Shown one piece after another: positions 18,199-26,993 of a stretch of DNA of 35,695 nt. The stretch spans positions 1-35,695 of the forward strand of contig JAJUII010000005.1 in assembly GCA_029265505.1 (NCBI GenBank), in the 5' to 3' direction. Source of the stretch: Aeromicrobium choanae (lineage in GTDB: Bacteria > Actinomycetota > Actinomycetes > Propionibacteriales > Nocardioidaceae). The translations under genes were made by a program, and so were the position numbers. Numbering within the stretch: position 1 is the first letter of the stretch; each line of letters starts with the position of its first letter. The notes beneath the pieces are model-generated. The model worked only from the letters and a program-made list of their open reading frames with translations. It had not been told where the DNA came from and ran no database searches.

Positions 18199-19146
18199 AT
18201 GACTGAAGTTCTCGTTCTGATCGATGCGCCGGCCGGTAAGGTCACCAAGCCGTCGCTGGAGCTCCTGACCATCGCCCGTCGCATCGGCGAGCCCTCGGCG
18301 GTCGTGTTCGGCCAGGCTGACACGTCCGTCCTGGCCGAGTACGGCGCGGAGAAGATCTACACGTACGCCGACAGCGTCTACGAGGAGTACCTGGTTGCGC
18401 CCAAGGCCGAGGCCCTCGCCGCGCTGGCCGCGGAGAAGTCCCCGGCTGCGGTGCTGGCCCCGGCGACGACCGAGGGCAAGGAGATCGCCGCTCGCGTCGC
18501 GCTCAAGACGAACTCGGGCCTGATCACCGACGCGGTCGACGTGACGGTCGACGGTGGCCAGATCACCACGACGCAGTCGGTGTTCGCCGGCAACTTCACC
18601 GTCGAGGCCCAGGTCACCCAGGGCACGCCGGTCATCGCCGTCAAGCCGAATGCCGCGACGCCGGAGCAGGTCGCCGGTGCGGGTGCCGTCGAGGCCGTCT
18701 CGTTCGACGTGCCCGAGTCGGCCAAGGCCGTCAAGATCGTGTCCTCCGAGCCGCGTGTCTCCACCGGCCGTCCGGAGCTGACCGAGGCCGCCATCGTGGT
18801 GTCGGGCGGTCGTGGCACCAACGGCGACTTCAGCGAGGTCGAGGCGCTGGCCGACGTGCTCGGCGCGGCCGTGGGTGCCTCGCGCGCCGCGGTCGACTCC
18901 GGCTGGAAGCCGCACAGCTTCCAGGTCGGTCAGACCGGCAAGGTCGTCTCGCCCCAGCTGTACATCGCGGCCGGCATCTCCGGCGCGATCCAGCACCGCG
19001 CGGGCATGCAGACCTCGAAGACGATCGTGGCCGTCAACAAGGACGAAGAGGCCCCGATCTTCGAGCTGGTCGACTTCGGCGTGGTGGGCGATCTGAAGAC
19101 CGTCCTGCCGCAGGCCACCGAGGAGATCACCAAGCGCAAGGGCTGA
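18199..19146 (+). CDS. etfA: electron transfer flavoprotein subunit alpha
   Basis: [100 protein letters not shown]. Confidence 0.96.
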   Translation: MTEVLVLIDAPAGKVTKPSLELLTIARRIGEPSAVVFGQADTSVLAEYGAEKIYTYADSVYEEYLVAPKAEALAALAAEKSPAAVLAPATTEGKEIAARVALKTNSGLITDAVDVTVDGGQITTTQSVFAGNFTVEAQVTQGTPVIAVKPNAATPEQVAGAGAVEAVSFDVPESAKAVKIVSSEPRVSTGRPELTEAAIVVSGGRGTNGDFSEVEALADVLGAAVGASRAAVDSGWKPHSFQVGQTGKVVSPQLYIAAGISGAIQHRAGMQTSKTIVAVNKDEEAPIFELVDFGVVGDLKTVLPQATEEITKRKG

Positions 19147-19163
19147 GCGTTCCGCTCCGCCGT

Positions 19164-19198
19164 GAGGCCCCGTCCCCGATCCCCGGGGGCGGGGCCTC
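19164..19198 (+). terminator. terminator hairpin after etfA
   Basis: GAGGCCCCGTCCCC ... GGGGGCGGGGCCTC, 14-bp stem with one G-U pair. Confidence 0.75.
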
Positions 19199-19343
19199 GT
19201 CGCATCCCGGGATCGTCGTGAATTTTGGTTGCAGTTCGATGAAGTAGGCCTCCCGGGCTGTGATGAGGCCGAGGGGTGGTGATAGTCATGAAGAACGCGC
19301 GTACGCACGGACCTGTCGTACGCCCATTCACAGGAGGATATTC

Positions 19344-20957
19344 ATGCGAACTCGGCGTACAGCCCTCGCAGGGATCGCCATCGCCGCGGCAGCCAGCCTC
19401 ATGCTGGGCGCCTGCTCCAGCGGCGGCGACGACGACGGTGGATCGGACAGCACCGATGCGGTCATCACCGCTTACGGGACCGAGCCCCAGAACCCGCTGA
19501 TCACGACCAACACCAACGAGGTCGGCGGCGGCAACATCATCGACCTCATCTACGCCGGTCTGGTCTCCTACAAGGCCGACGGCTCGCAGGAGCTCGAGGT
19601 TGCCGAGTCCATCGAGTCCGAGGACAACAAGGTCTGGACCATCAAGCTCAAGGACTGGCAGTTCACCGACGGTACGCCCGTGACCGCGCAGTCGTTCGTC
19701 GACGCCTGGAACTACGGCGCCGCCGAGGAGAACGCGCAGCTGCAGAGCTACTTCTACTACCCGATCGAGGGCACCGACGACGAGGGCGTCATCCTCGACA
19801 AGGGCACCGAGATGAGCGGCTTGAAGGTCATCGACGAGAAGACCTTCGAGGTCACGCTGAAGAACCCCGAGGCGCTGTTCCCGCTGCGTCTGGGCTACTC
19901 GGCGTACTTCCCGCTTCCTGAGGTCGCCTTCGAGGACATGGAGGCGTTCGGCAAGGCTCCCATCGGCAACGGTCCGTACAAGCTGGAGAAGTGGGAGAAC
20001 AACGTCGAGGCCGTCATGGTCCCGAACCCCGACTACAAGGGCAACCGTCCGGCCAAGAACGGCGGCGTGACCTTCAAGTTCTACACGAACCCGGACTCGG
20101 CCTACTCCGACGTCCAGGCGGGCAACCTCGACATCCTCGACCAGGCTCCGCCGAGCGCGCTGGCCACGTTCAAGGACGATGACTCGGTCCAGGCGTTCGA
20201 GTCGCCCGGCACCGTCAACGGCACGATCACGATCCCCGAGTCGCTGAAGCACTTCAGCGGCGAGGAGGGCAAGCTGCGCCGTCAGGCCATCAGCCGCGCG
20301 ATCGACCGTGAGGAGATCACCGAGAAGATCTTCGAGGGCACCCGTTCGCCGTCCACGGACTTCAGCTCGCCGCTGATGCCCGAGTACCGCGAGGACATCC
20401 CGGGCTCGGAGGTTCTGGAGTTCGACGCTGACGAGGCCAAGCGCCTGTGGGCCGAGGCCGACGAGATCCAGCCGTTCACCGGCAAGTTCGTCGTGGCGTA
20501 CAACGGCGACGGCCCGGGCAACAAGGAGTGGGTCGAGGCCCTGACCAACCAGCTCAAGAACAACCTCGGCATCCAGGCCGAGCCGAAGGCCTACGCGACC
20601 TTCGCCGAGCTGCGCACCAAGGTCACCGATCGCACGATCGGCACCGCGTTCCGTACCGGCTGGCAGCCCGACTACCCGTCGGTCTACAACTACCTCGGTC
20701 CGATCTTCGGCACCGGCGCCGGCTCGAACGACGGCGACTACTCCAACAAGGAGTTCGACAAGCTCCTGCAGCAGGCGCTGAGCGCCGAGGGTGACGAGCA
20801 GGCCGACCTGCTCGCCAAGGCCCAGGAGATCCTCTTCGAGGATCTGCCGGCCATCCCGCTGTGGAACACCAACGTCGCGGCCGTCGCGGCGAAGGGCGTC
20901 GAGAACGTCGAGTTCAACTGGCAGAACAAGCCGGAGTACCAGAACATCACCAAGTGA
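19344..20957 (+). CDS. peptide/oligopeptide ABC transporter substrate-binding lipoprotein
   Basis: [10 protein letters not shown] lipobox; SBP family 5 features ([46 protein letters not shown]); AGGAGG SD. Confidence 0.94.
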   Translation: MRTRRTALAGIAIAAAASLMLGACSSGGDDDGGSDSTDAVITAYGTEPQNPLITTNTNEVGGGNIIDLIYAGLVSYKADGSQELEVAESIESEDNKVWTIKLKDWQFTDGTPVTAQSFVDAWNYGAAEENAQLQSYFYYPIEGTDDEGVILDKGTEMSGLKVIDEKTFEVTLKNPEALFPLRLGYSAYFPLPEVAFEDMEAFGKAPIGNGPYKLEKWENNVEAVMVPNPDYKGNRPAKNGGVTFKFYTNPDSAYSDVQAGNLDILDQAPPSALATFKDDDSVQAFESPGTVNGTITIPESLKHFSGEEGKLRRQAISRAIDREEITEKIFEGTRSPSTDFSSPLMPEYREDIPGSEVLEFDADEAKRLWAEADEIQPFTGKFVVAYNGDGPGNKEWVEALTNQLKNNLGIQAEPKAYATFAELRTKVTDRTIGTAFRTGWQPDYPSVYNYLGPIFGTGAGSNDGDYSNKEFDKLLQQALSAEGDEQADLLAKAQEILFEDLPAIPLWNTNVAAVAAKGVENVEFNWQNKPEYQNITK

Positions 20958-20969
20958 TGCTCCACTGAG

Positions 20970-21000
20970 GTGGGGCGGCGTCGACCCGGCGCCGCCCCAC
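20970..21000 (+). terminator. hairpin between substrate-binding protein and permease genes
   Basis: GTGGGGCGGCG (20970-20980) / CGCCGCCCCAC (20990-21000), 11-bp perfect stem. Confidence 0.75.
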
Positions 21001-21102
21001 ACTCATGACCACCACGAACGCGGCCTCGGCCTGCGCCGGCTCGCGGCGTGGTTACCCTTGATCGACACACGAGACGTCGTTCTCGTGCCGTGGAGGTGAA
21101 CA

Positions 21103-22029
21103 ATGGCGTGGTACATCGGCCGTCGCATCCTGCAGGCCATCCCCGTCCTCCTGGGCTCCACGCTCCTGATCTACGCGATGGTCTTCGCGATGCCCGGCGA
21201 CCCCATCGTGGCGCTGTTCGGTGAGAAGCCCGTCTCGGAGGCGGTGCGCTCCCAGATCGAACAGCAGTACAACCTGGACAAGCCCTTCTTCGTGCAGTGG
21301 CTGCTCTTCCTGGGCAACGCCGCGCAGGGCGACCTGGGCATGTCCTTCTCCGGGCGCCCGGTCAGCGAGCTGCTCGCCGAGACGATCCCGGTCACGTTCA
21401 AGCTCGCGCTCATGGCCCTGGTCATCGAGGCCGTGCTGGGCATCATCGCCGGCTTCTACGCCGGCCTCAAGCGCGGCGGGATCTTCGACTCGACGATGCT
21501 GGTGACCTCGCTGTTGGTGATCGCCGTCCCGATCTTCGTCTTCGGCTTCGTCATGCAGCTGACGTTCGGCGTCAAGCTGGGCTGGGCGCCGGTCACCGTG
21601 GGCGGTGATGCGAGCTGGGACCGCTTGATCATCCCCGCCTTCGTGCTGGGGCTGGTGTCCTTCGCCTACGTCCTACGCCTGACCCGCACCTCGGTCGTGG
21701 AGAACCTCACCGCCGATCACGTGCGCACCGCGCGTGCCAAGGGTCTCACCGACGGCCAGGTCAACCGACGCCACGTGCTGCGCAACTCGCTGATCCCCGT
21801 CGTCACCTATCTGGGCGCCGACCTGGGCACGCTGATGGCCGGCGCGATCGTCACCGAGGGCATCTTCAACATTCCGGGCCTGGGCAACCTGGCCTTCCGG
21901 GCGATCCAGCAGAAGGAAGGCCCGACGATCGTCTCGGTCGTGACGGTGATGGTGCTCATCTACGTCGTGATGAGTCTCATCGTCGACCTGCTGTACGCCT
22001 GGCTCGACCCGAGGATCCGCTATGCCTGA
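21103..22029 (+). CDS. peptide ABC transporter permease (DppB/OppB family)
   Basis: RRILQAIPVLLGSTLLIYAMVFAMPGDPI...RTARAKGLTDGQVNRRHVLRNSLIPVVTYLGADLGTLMAGAIVTEGIFNIPGLG. Confidence 0.94.
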   Translation: MAWYIGRRILQAIPVLLGSTLLIYAMVFAMPGDPIVALFGEKPVSEAVRSQIEQQYNLDKPFFVQWLLFLGNAAQGDLGMSFSGRPVSELLAETIPVTFKLALMALVIEAVLGIIAGFYAGLKRGGIFDSTMLVTSLLVIAVPIFVFGFVMQLTFGVKLGWAPVTVGGDASWDRLIIPAFVLGLVSFAYVLRLTRTSVVENLTADHVRTARAKGLTDGQVNRRHVLRNSLIPVVTYLGADLGTLMAGAIVTEGIFNIPGLGNLAFRAIQQKEGPTIVSVVTVMVLIYVVMSLIVDLLYAWLDPRIRYA

Positions 22030-23020
22030 GTTCCCCGCCGACGTCCCCCGGGCCGCGCTTCCCGGACAGGAGCGCTTCGTCGCTCCGCTGGACCAGACTC
22101 CGCTGGCCGAGACCGGCTCGTTCGACGACAGTCGTCCGCCGGAGAACCAGTGGAAGGAGGCCTGGAAGCGGCTGCGTCGCAACTGGATCTTCTGGGTCTC
22201 GGTCGCCCTCCTGGCCGTCGTGGCCGTGGTGGTCCTGCTCCCGCAGTGGTTCACCGACCTGGACCCGACGTACGCCCAGCTGAGCCGCAGCCTCGAGGGA
22301 CCCAGCGAGGGTCATCCGGCCGGCTTCGACCGCCAGGGCTACGACGTCTTCGCCCGCACGATCTACGGTGCACGCGCCTCGGTCCTGGTGGGCGTGCTCT
22401 GCACCATCGTGGTCACCGTCCCGGGCGTCGTCCTGGGCGCCATGGCCGGCTTCTACGGCGGGTGGCTCGACGCGGTCATCTCCCGGGTGGCCGACGTCTT
22501 CTTCGCCATCCCGCTGCTGCTGGGCGCGCTGGTCGGTCTGGCGATCATCAACAACCTCTGGCCGGATCGCGGCTACTGGGGATCCATCCTCACGGTCGTG
22601 TTCGCGCTGGCGGCGTTCGGCTGGCCGCAGGTGCTGCGCATCGCGCGCGGTGCCGTGCTGGAGGTCAAGAACCTCGAGTTCGTCGACGCCGCACGGGCGA
22701 TCGGCAAGACCCGCCGGGCCAACCTGTGGGGTCACGTCGTGCCGAACTCGCTCGCCCCGGTGATCGTGCTGGCGACCGTCTCGCTGGGCGTGTACATCGT
22801 CGCGGAGGCCACCCTGTCCTTCCTGGGCCTGGGGCTGCCGCCGAGCATCGTCTCGTGGGGCAATGACATCTCCGCGGCCCAGAACCAGGTGCGTTCGGGC
22901 CAGCGACTCGGCGTGATGTTCTGGCCGGCGTCCGCGCTGGCCCTGACCTCGCTGGGCTTCATCCTGCTGGGCGACGCCGTGAGCGACGCCCTCGATCCGA
23001 AGTCGAGGAACCGCGAATGA
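22022..23020 (+). CDS. peptide ABC transporter permease (DppC/OppC family)
   Basis: YDVFARTIYGARASVLVGVLCTIVVTVPGVVLGAMAGFYGGWLDAVISRVADVFFAIPLLL...EFVDAARAIGKTRRANLWGHVVPNSLAPVIV. Confidence 0.94.
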   Translation: MPEFPADVPRAALPGQERFVAPLDQTPLAETGSFDDSRPPENQWKEAWKRLRRNWIFWVSVALLAVVAVVVLLPQWFTDLDPTYAQLSRSLEGPSEGHPAGFDRQGYDVFARTIYGARASVLVGVLCTIVVTVPGVVLGAMAGFYGGWLDAVISRVADVFFAIPLLLGALVGLAIINNLWPDRGYWGSILTVVFALAAFGWPQVLRIARGAVLEVKNLEFVDAARAIGKTRRANLWGHVVPNSLAPVIVLATVSLGVYIVAEATLSFLGLGLPPSIVSWGNDISAAQNQVRSGQRLGVMFWPASALALTSLGFILLGDAVSDALDPKSRNRE

Positions 23021-24723
23021 ACCCCACTCCACTGCTCGAGATCGAGGACCTGCGCGTCGCGTTCCGTCAGGGCAAGCAGGACGTCGAGGCGGTCCGCGGG
23101 GTCAACCTCACGGTGTACCCGGGTCAGACCGTCGCCATCGTCGGCGAGTCCGGCTCCGGCAAGTCCACCACGGCCCATGCCGTCATCGACCTGCTGCCGG
23201 GCACCGGCCGGGTCACCGGTGGCTCGATCCGCTTCGACGGTCGGGAGATCGCCGGCCAGGGCAAGAAGGTCGTCCGAGCCCTGCGCGGCTCGCAGATCGG
23301 CCTGGTGCCCCAGGACCCGATGAGCAACCTGAACCCGCTGGTCAAGGTCGGTCGGCAGATCGCCGAGGTGCTGGTCGCCAACGATGTGGCCAAGGGCAAG
23401 GACGTCGATCGTCGGGTGGTCGAGCTGCTGGAGGAGGCGGGACTGCCGAACGCCGAGCAGCGTGCCAAGCAGTACCCGCACGAGTTCAGCGGCGGCATGC
23501 GTCAGCGCGCCTTGATCGCGATGGGCCTGGCGGCCCGCCCGCGACTGCTGATCGCCGACGAGCCGACCAGCGCCCTCGACGTCACGGTGCAGAAGCAGAT
23601 CCTGGACCACCTCGACGTGCTGACCGACGACCTCGGGGTCGCCGTCTTGCTGATCACGCACGACCTCGGCCTGGCCGCCGAGCGCGCCGACCACCTGGTC
23701 GTCATGTACAAGGGCCAGGTCGTCGAGTCCGGGCCGGCGCTGGAGATCCTGCAGAATCCGCAGCACCCCTACTCCAAGCGGCTCATCTCGAGCGCGCCCT
23801 CGCTGGCCTCGCAGCGACTGCTCGCCCAACAGCGCGCCGAGGTCCGCGAGCAGGCGCAGGAGGCGGCCGAGGAGCTCGCCGAGGAGGTCGCGCACACCGA
23901 TGCGGAGTTCGGCGGCGGAGGAGACTACGTCGTCGAGGCCGAGCACCTGACCAAGGTGTTCACGCTCCCGGGCACGGCCCCGTGGCGCAAGGAGGACTTC
24001 GTCGCCGTCGACGATGTGTCGTTCAGGCTGCGTCGCGGCACCACGACGGCGATCGTGGGGGAGTCCGGCTCCGGAAAGTCGACGGTCGCCCGCATGGTGC
24101 TCGACCTGCTCAAGCCCACCAGCGGCACCGTGAGGTTCGACGGCGTCGACATCTCGACGCTGCGCTCGAAGCAGCAGCAGCTGGCGCTCCGCCGCCAGAT
24201 GCAGCCGGTGTTCCAGAACCCGTACGCCTCGCTCGATCCGCAGTACTCGATCTATCGGGCCATCGAGGAGCCGTTGGCGACGCACAAGATCGGCTCCAAG
24301 GCCGAGCGTGAGGCACGGATCCGCGAGTTGCTGGACAAGGTCTCGCTGCCGTGGTCGGTGTCGCGCCGCTTCCCCAACGAGCTGTCCGGCGGTCAGCGTC
24401 AGCGTGTCGCGATCGCGCGTGCCCTGGCGCTCCAGCCGGAGGTCGTGATCCTCGACGAGGCGGTCAGCGCGCTCGACGTGCTGGTCCAGGCGCAGATCCT
24501 GTCCCTGCTGGCCGAGCTGCAGTCCGAGCTGGGGCTGTCGTACCTGTTCATCACCCACGACCTGGCCGTGGTGCGGCAGATCGCCGACGACGTGCTGGTC
24601 ATGGAGAAGGGTCGGGTCGTGGAGCAGGCCTCGGTCGAGGAGGTGTACGGCTCGCCGCAGCAGGAGTACACGCGGCGGCTGCTCGACGCGATCCCCGGCG
24701 GGAGCATCGAGCTGTCGCGATGA
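23017..24723 (+). CDS. fused dual ATP-binding ABC protein (DppD-DppF type)
   Basis: Two Walker A motifs (GESGSGKST twice) and two signature motifs (FSGGMRQRALIA, LSGGQRQRVAIARAL). Confidence 0.95.
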   Translation: MNPTPLLEIEDLRVAFRQGKQDVEAVRGVNLTVYPGQTVAIVGESGSGKSTTAHAVIDLLPGTGRVTGGSIRFDGREIAGQGKKVVRALRGSQIGLVPQDPMSNLNPLVKVGRQIAEVLVANDVAKGKDVDRRVVELLEEAGLPNAEQRAKQYPHEFSGGMRQRALIAMGLAARPRLLIADEPTSALDVTVQKQILDHLDVLTDDLGVAVLLITHDLGLAAERADHLVVMYKGQVVESGPALEILQNPQHPYSKRLISSAPSLASQRLLAQQRAEVREQAQEAAEELAEEVAHTDAEFGGGGDYVVEAEHLTKVFTLPGTAPWRKEDFVAVDDVSFRLRRGTTTAIVGESGSGKSTVARMVLDLLKPTSGTVRFDGVDISTLRSKQQQLALRRQMQPVFQNPYASLDPQYSIYRAIEEPLATHKIGSKAEREARIRELLDKVSLPWSVSRRFPNELSGGQRQRVAIARALALQPEVVILDEAVSALDVLVQAQILSLLAELQSELGLSYLFITHDLAVVRQIADDVLVMEKGRVVEQASVEEVYGSPQQEYTRRLLDAIPGGSIELSR

Positions 24724-24727
24724 GGGT

Positions 24728-24754
24728 GTTCGAATCGGATTGACCGATTCGAAC
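24728..24754 (+). terminator. inverted repeat immediately after the ABC ATPase gene
   Basis: GTTCGAATCGG (24728-24738) ATTGA CCGATTCGAAC (24744-24754), 11-bp perfect arms. Confidence 0.55.
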
Positions 24755-24768
24755 ATGTGTTCGATCAT
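24740..24768 (+). promoter_or_regulatory. candidate SOS-regulated promoter of imuA
   Basis: -35 TTGACC (24740-24745), 17-bp spacer, -10 GATCAT (24763-24768); predicted +1 at 24775 = A of the imuA ATG. Confidence 0.6.
24749..24764. promoter_or_regulatory. LexA (SOS) box
   Basis: TCGAAC-ATGT-GTTCGA, matches actinobacterial LexA core (T)CGAAC-N4-GTTCG(A); upstream of imuA-imuB-dnaE2. Confidence 0.9.
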
Positions 24769-24774
24769 GGTGGG

Positions 24775-25449
24775 ATGAGCCTTGCCGTCTCGCCTGATCG
24801 GTCCGTGGTCGACGACCTGCGGGACCGCATCGACCGGATGCAGGGTCGTCCCTCGGTCCTGACCCTGCCGACCCATTCGTCGCTGTCGGGTCTGCTCGCC
24901 CTGCAGCCGGGTTCCAGCTATGCCGTCGACGCCACGAGCCTGGCGCTGCTGCTGCTGTCCGGACCGTCCGCCGAGGGGGCCTGGTGCGCCGTCGTGGGGT
25001 CCGATCGGATCGGCCTGGAGGCGGCGGCCGAGTTCGGCGTGGACCTGGACCGCACCGTCTGGGTGCCCGACGCGGGCGCCGACCCGGCCTCGGTCGTCGG
25101 GGCCCTCGTCGATGCGGTCGGGGTGGTCATGGTCGATCGGATCGGGCTGTCCGAGCGTGACGCCGTCCGGCTCCGGGCCCGCCTGCAGCGGCAGCAGTCC
25201 GTGCTCGTGGCGGTGGGCGACTGGCCGCGCGTCGAGGCGCGGCTGCGGCTGCGCGACGTCGTCTGGACCGGCCCGCAGGCCGGTCACGGTCACCTGGTCG
25301 CTCGTCAGGCCACCGTCGAGGTCGAGCGGGGCGGCCGGGTCGTCGGCTCGCGCCGTCTGTGGCTCCCCGCCCCGGAGCTGCAGGTCCGACCGGTCGGTGA
25401 CCCGGCCGGTCTCCACGAGCGGATCCAGCCGGTACGGGAGGTCGGCTGA
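24775..25449 (+). CDS. imuA: ImuA-like (actinobacterial ImuA') mutasome accessory protein
   Basis: First gene of imuA-imuB-dnaE2; MSLAVSPDRSVVDDLRDRIDRMQGRPSVLTLPTHSSLSGLLALQPGSSYAVDATSLALLLL. Start chosen at ATG 24775 rather than GTG 24757, which lies inside the LexA box. Confidence 0.85.
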   Translation: MSLAVSPDRSVVDDLRDRIDRMQGRPSVLTLPTHSSLSGLLALQPGSSYAVDATSLALLLLSGPSAEGAWCAVVGSDRIGLEAAAEFGVDLDRTVWVPDAGADPASVVGALVDAVGVVMVDRIGLSERDAVRLRARLQRQQSVLVAVGDWPRVEARLRLRDVVWTGPQAGHGHLVARQATVEVERGGRVVGSRRLWLPAPELQVRPVGDPAGLHERIQPVREVG

Positions 25450-26993
25450 TGCGCACGCTGGTGGTGTGGGTGCCCGACTGGCCCGCGCTGGTCCGTCAGG
25501 TCGAGCACGGGGCGGCGGCGCTCGCGGTGCTCGACCGCGGTGCCGTCCTGGCTTGCACGCCCCCGGCGCGGGCACGGGGAGTCCGGCGGGGGATGCGGCG
25601 TCGGGAGGCCCAGTCGCGCTGTCCCGAGCTCGTGGTGTGCGAGCACCGTCCCGAGGCGGACGCCGCGGCGTTCGAGCAGGTGCTGGGTGCGCTGGAGGAG
25701 ATGACGCCGGGGGTGGCGCCGTTGCGTCCCGGGCTGTGCGCGCTGCCGGTGCCCGAGCGCTTCTACGGCGGGGAGACCGAGGCGGCGGCCGTGATCGCCG
25801 AGCGGCTGGTCGAGCTGGGCGTCTGGGACGTGCGGTTCGGCATCGCCGACGGCGTCTTCGTCGCCGAGCTGGCCGCCCGTCGGGCATCGGCCCAGGACTG
25901 CGTCATCGTGCCCCGCGGGGGCGACGCCGACTTCCTGCGGGACCTGCCGATCGAGATGCTCGACGTGCCCGTGGTCGCGGGGGAGGGCGGGGCCGACGTC
26001 GATCCGGTGACGGTGCTGCGCCGGCTCGGGCTGCGTCGCATCGGTGACTTCGCGGCCCTGTCGGCGGCCGACGTCGTGGCCCGGTTCGGGGCGCGCGGCG
26101 CGCTGCTGCATCGCTGGGCGCGCGGCGAGCAGGTGCGCTCGATCGCGCGACGTCGGCCGCCGGCCGATCTCACCGCGGAGGTGGCGTTCGAGCCGGCTCT
26201 CGAGCGGGCCGAGGCGGTGGTGTTCAGCGCCCGCCGCGCACTGGAGGACTTCGTCGGCGGTCTCGACCGGGCGGGGATGATCTGCGCGACGCTGCGCCTC
26301 GAGGTCGACGCCCAGGTCGAGGGTCGAGAGCGGACGGTGGGCCGCGTCTGGCGGCACCCGCGGTGGTTCTCCTCCGGGGACGTGCTCGATCGGCTGCGCT
26401 GGCAGCTGGCCGCCGACCCGCCCGGAGGGCCGGTCGTCGCCGTGCGCTGCGTGCCGGTCGAGGTCGAGCCGTGGGCCGGACACGGGGAGAGCCTCTTCGG
26501 CGGCGGTCCCGACGAGCAGGTCGAGCGGTCGGTCGCGCGGGTGCAGGCCCTCGTCGGTCCCGAGGGGGTCCGGTCGGTCGGACTGCAGGGTGGTCGCGAC
26601 CCGCGGGAGCGGGCTCTGTCGGCGCCTTGGGGGGAGCGGCTCGCCCCGGAGCGACCGCTCGATCGGCCGTGGCCCGGCCGGGTGCCGCCACCGGCTCCGG
26701 CGACCGTGTTCGCCGAGCCTCGACCCGCCGAGGTGGTCGGGGCCGAGGGCCTGCCGGTCGCGGTCAGTGGCCGCGGTGCTCTGTCGGGAGTGCCGACGCG
26801 CTTCCGCGCGACCGCGGATCTGGGGTGGCAGCCGGTCGCGGCGTGGGCCGGTCCGTGGCCCGCCGACGAGCGCTGGTGGGACGAGGCCGCCGCACGCCGG
26901 ATCGCCCGCTTCCAAGTGGTCGGTGTCGACGGCAGCGCCTGGCTCATGGTCGTCGAGAACGGCCACTGGTGGACGGAGGCGCGCTATGACTGA
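25449..26993 (+). CDS. imuB: ImuB, Y-family polymerase-like mutasome protein
   Basis: MRTLVVWVPDWPALVRQ...APLRPGLCALPVPERFYGGETEAAAVIAERLVELGVWDVRFGIADGVFVAELAAR...LRRLGLRRIGDFAALSAADVVARFG; overlaps the imuA stop. Confidence 0.92.
   Translation: MRTLVVWVPDWPALVRQVEHGAAALAVLDRGAVLACTPPARARGVRRGMRRREAQSRCPELVVCEHRPEADAAAFEQVLGALEEMTPGVAPLRPGLCALPVPERFYGGETEAAAVIAERLVELGVWDVRFGIADGVFVAELAARRASAQDCVIVPRGGDADFLRDLPIEMLDVPVVAGEGGADVDPVTVLRRLGLRRIGDFAALSAADVVARFGARGALLHRWARGEQVRSIARRRPPADLTAEVAFEPALERAEAVVFSARRALEDFVGGLDRAGMICATLRLEVDAQVEGRERTVGRVWRHPRWFSSGDVLDRLRWQLAADPPGGPVVAVRCVPVEVEPWAGHGESLFGGGPDEQVERSVARVQALVGPEGVRSVGLQGGRDPRERALSAPWGERLAPERPLDRPWPGRVPPPAPATVFAEPRPAEVVGAEGLPVAVSGRGALSGVPTRFRATADLGWQPVAAWAGPWPADERWWDEAAARRIARFQVVGVDGSAWLMVVENGHWWTEARYD

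Noticed and set aside
19276-19500. 74-aa ORF starting upstream of the substrate-binding lipoprotein
   Set aside because: Runs out of frame into the lipoprotein gene; coding potential poor, so not called as an upstream peptide.
18930-21002. 690-aa minus-strand ORF opposite etfA and the substrate-binding gene
   Set aside because: Shadow ORF; also crosses a terminator hairpin and an intergenic region.
24757-24774. GTG 24757 as imuA start (as in the ORF track)
   Set aside because: Lies inside the LexA box and upstream of the predicted transcription start; ATG 24775 in the same frame is more plausible.
22732-25887. 1051-aa minus-strand ORF opposite the ABC transporter ATPase and imuA
   Set aside because: Antisense shadow ORF typical of high-GC DNA; low-complexity Arg/Ala/Pro-rich product, and the plus strand carries well-recognised proteins.
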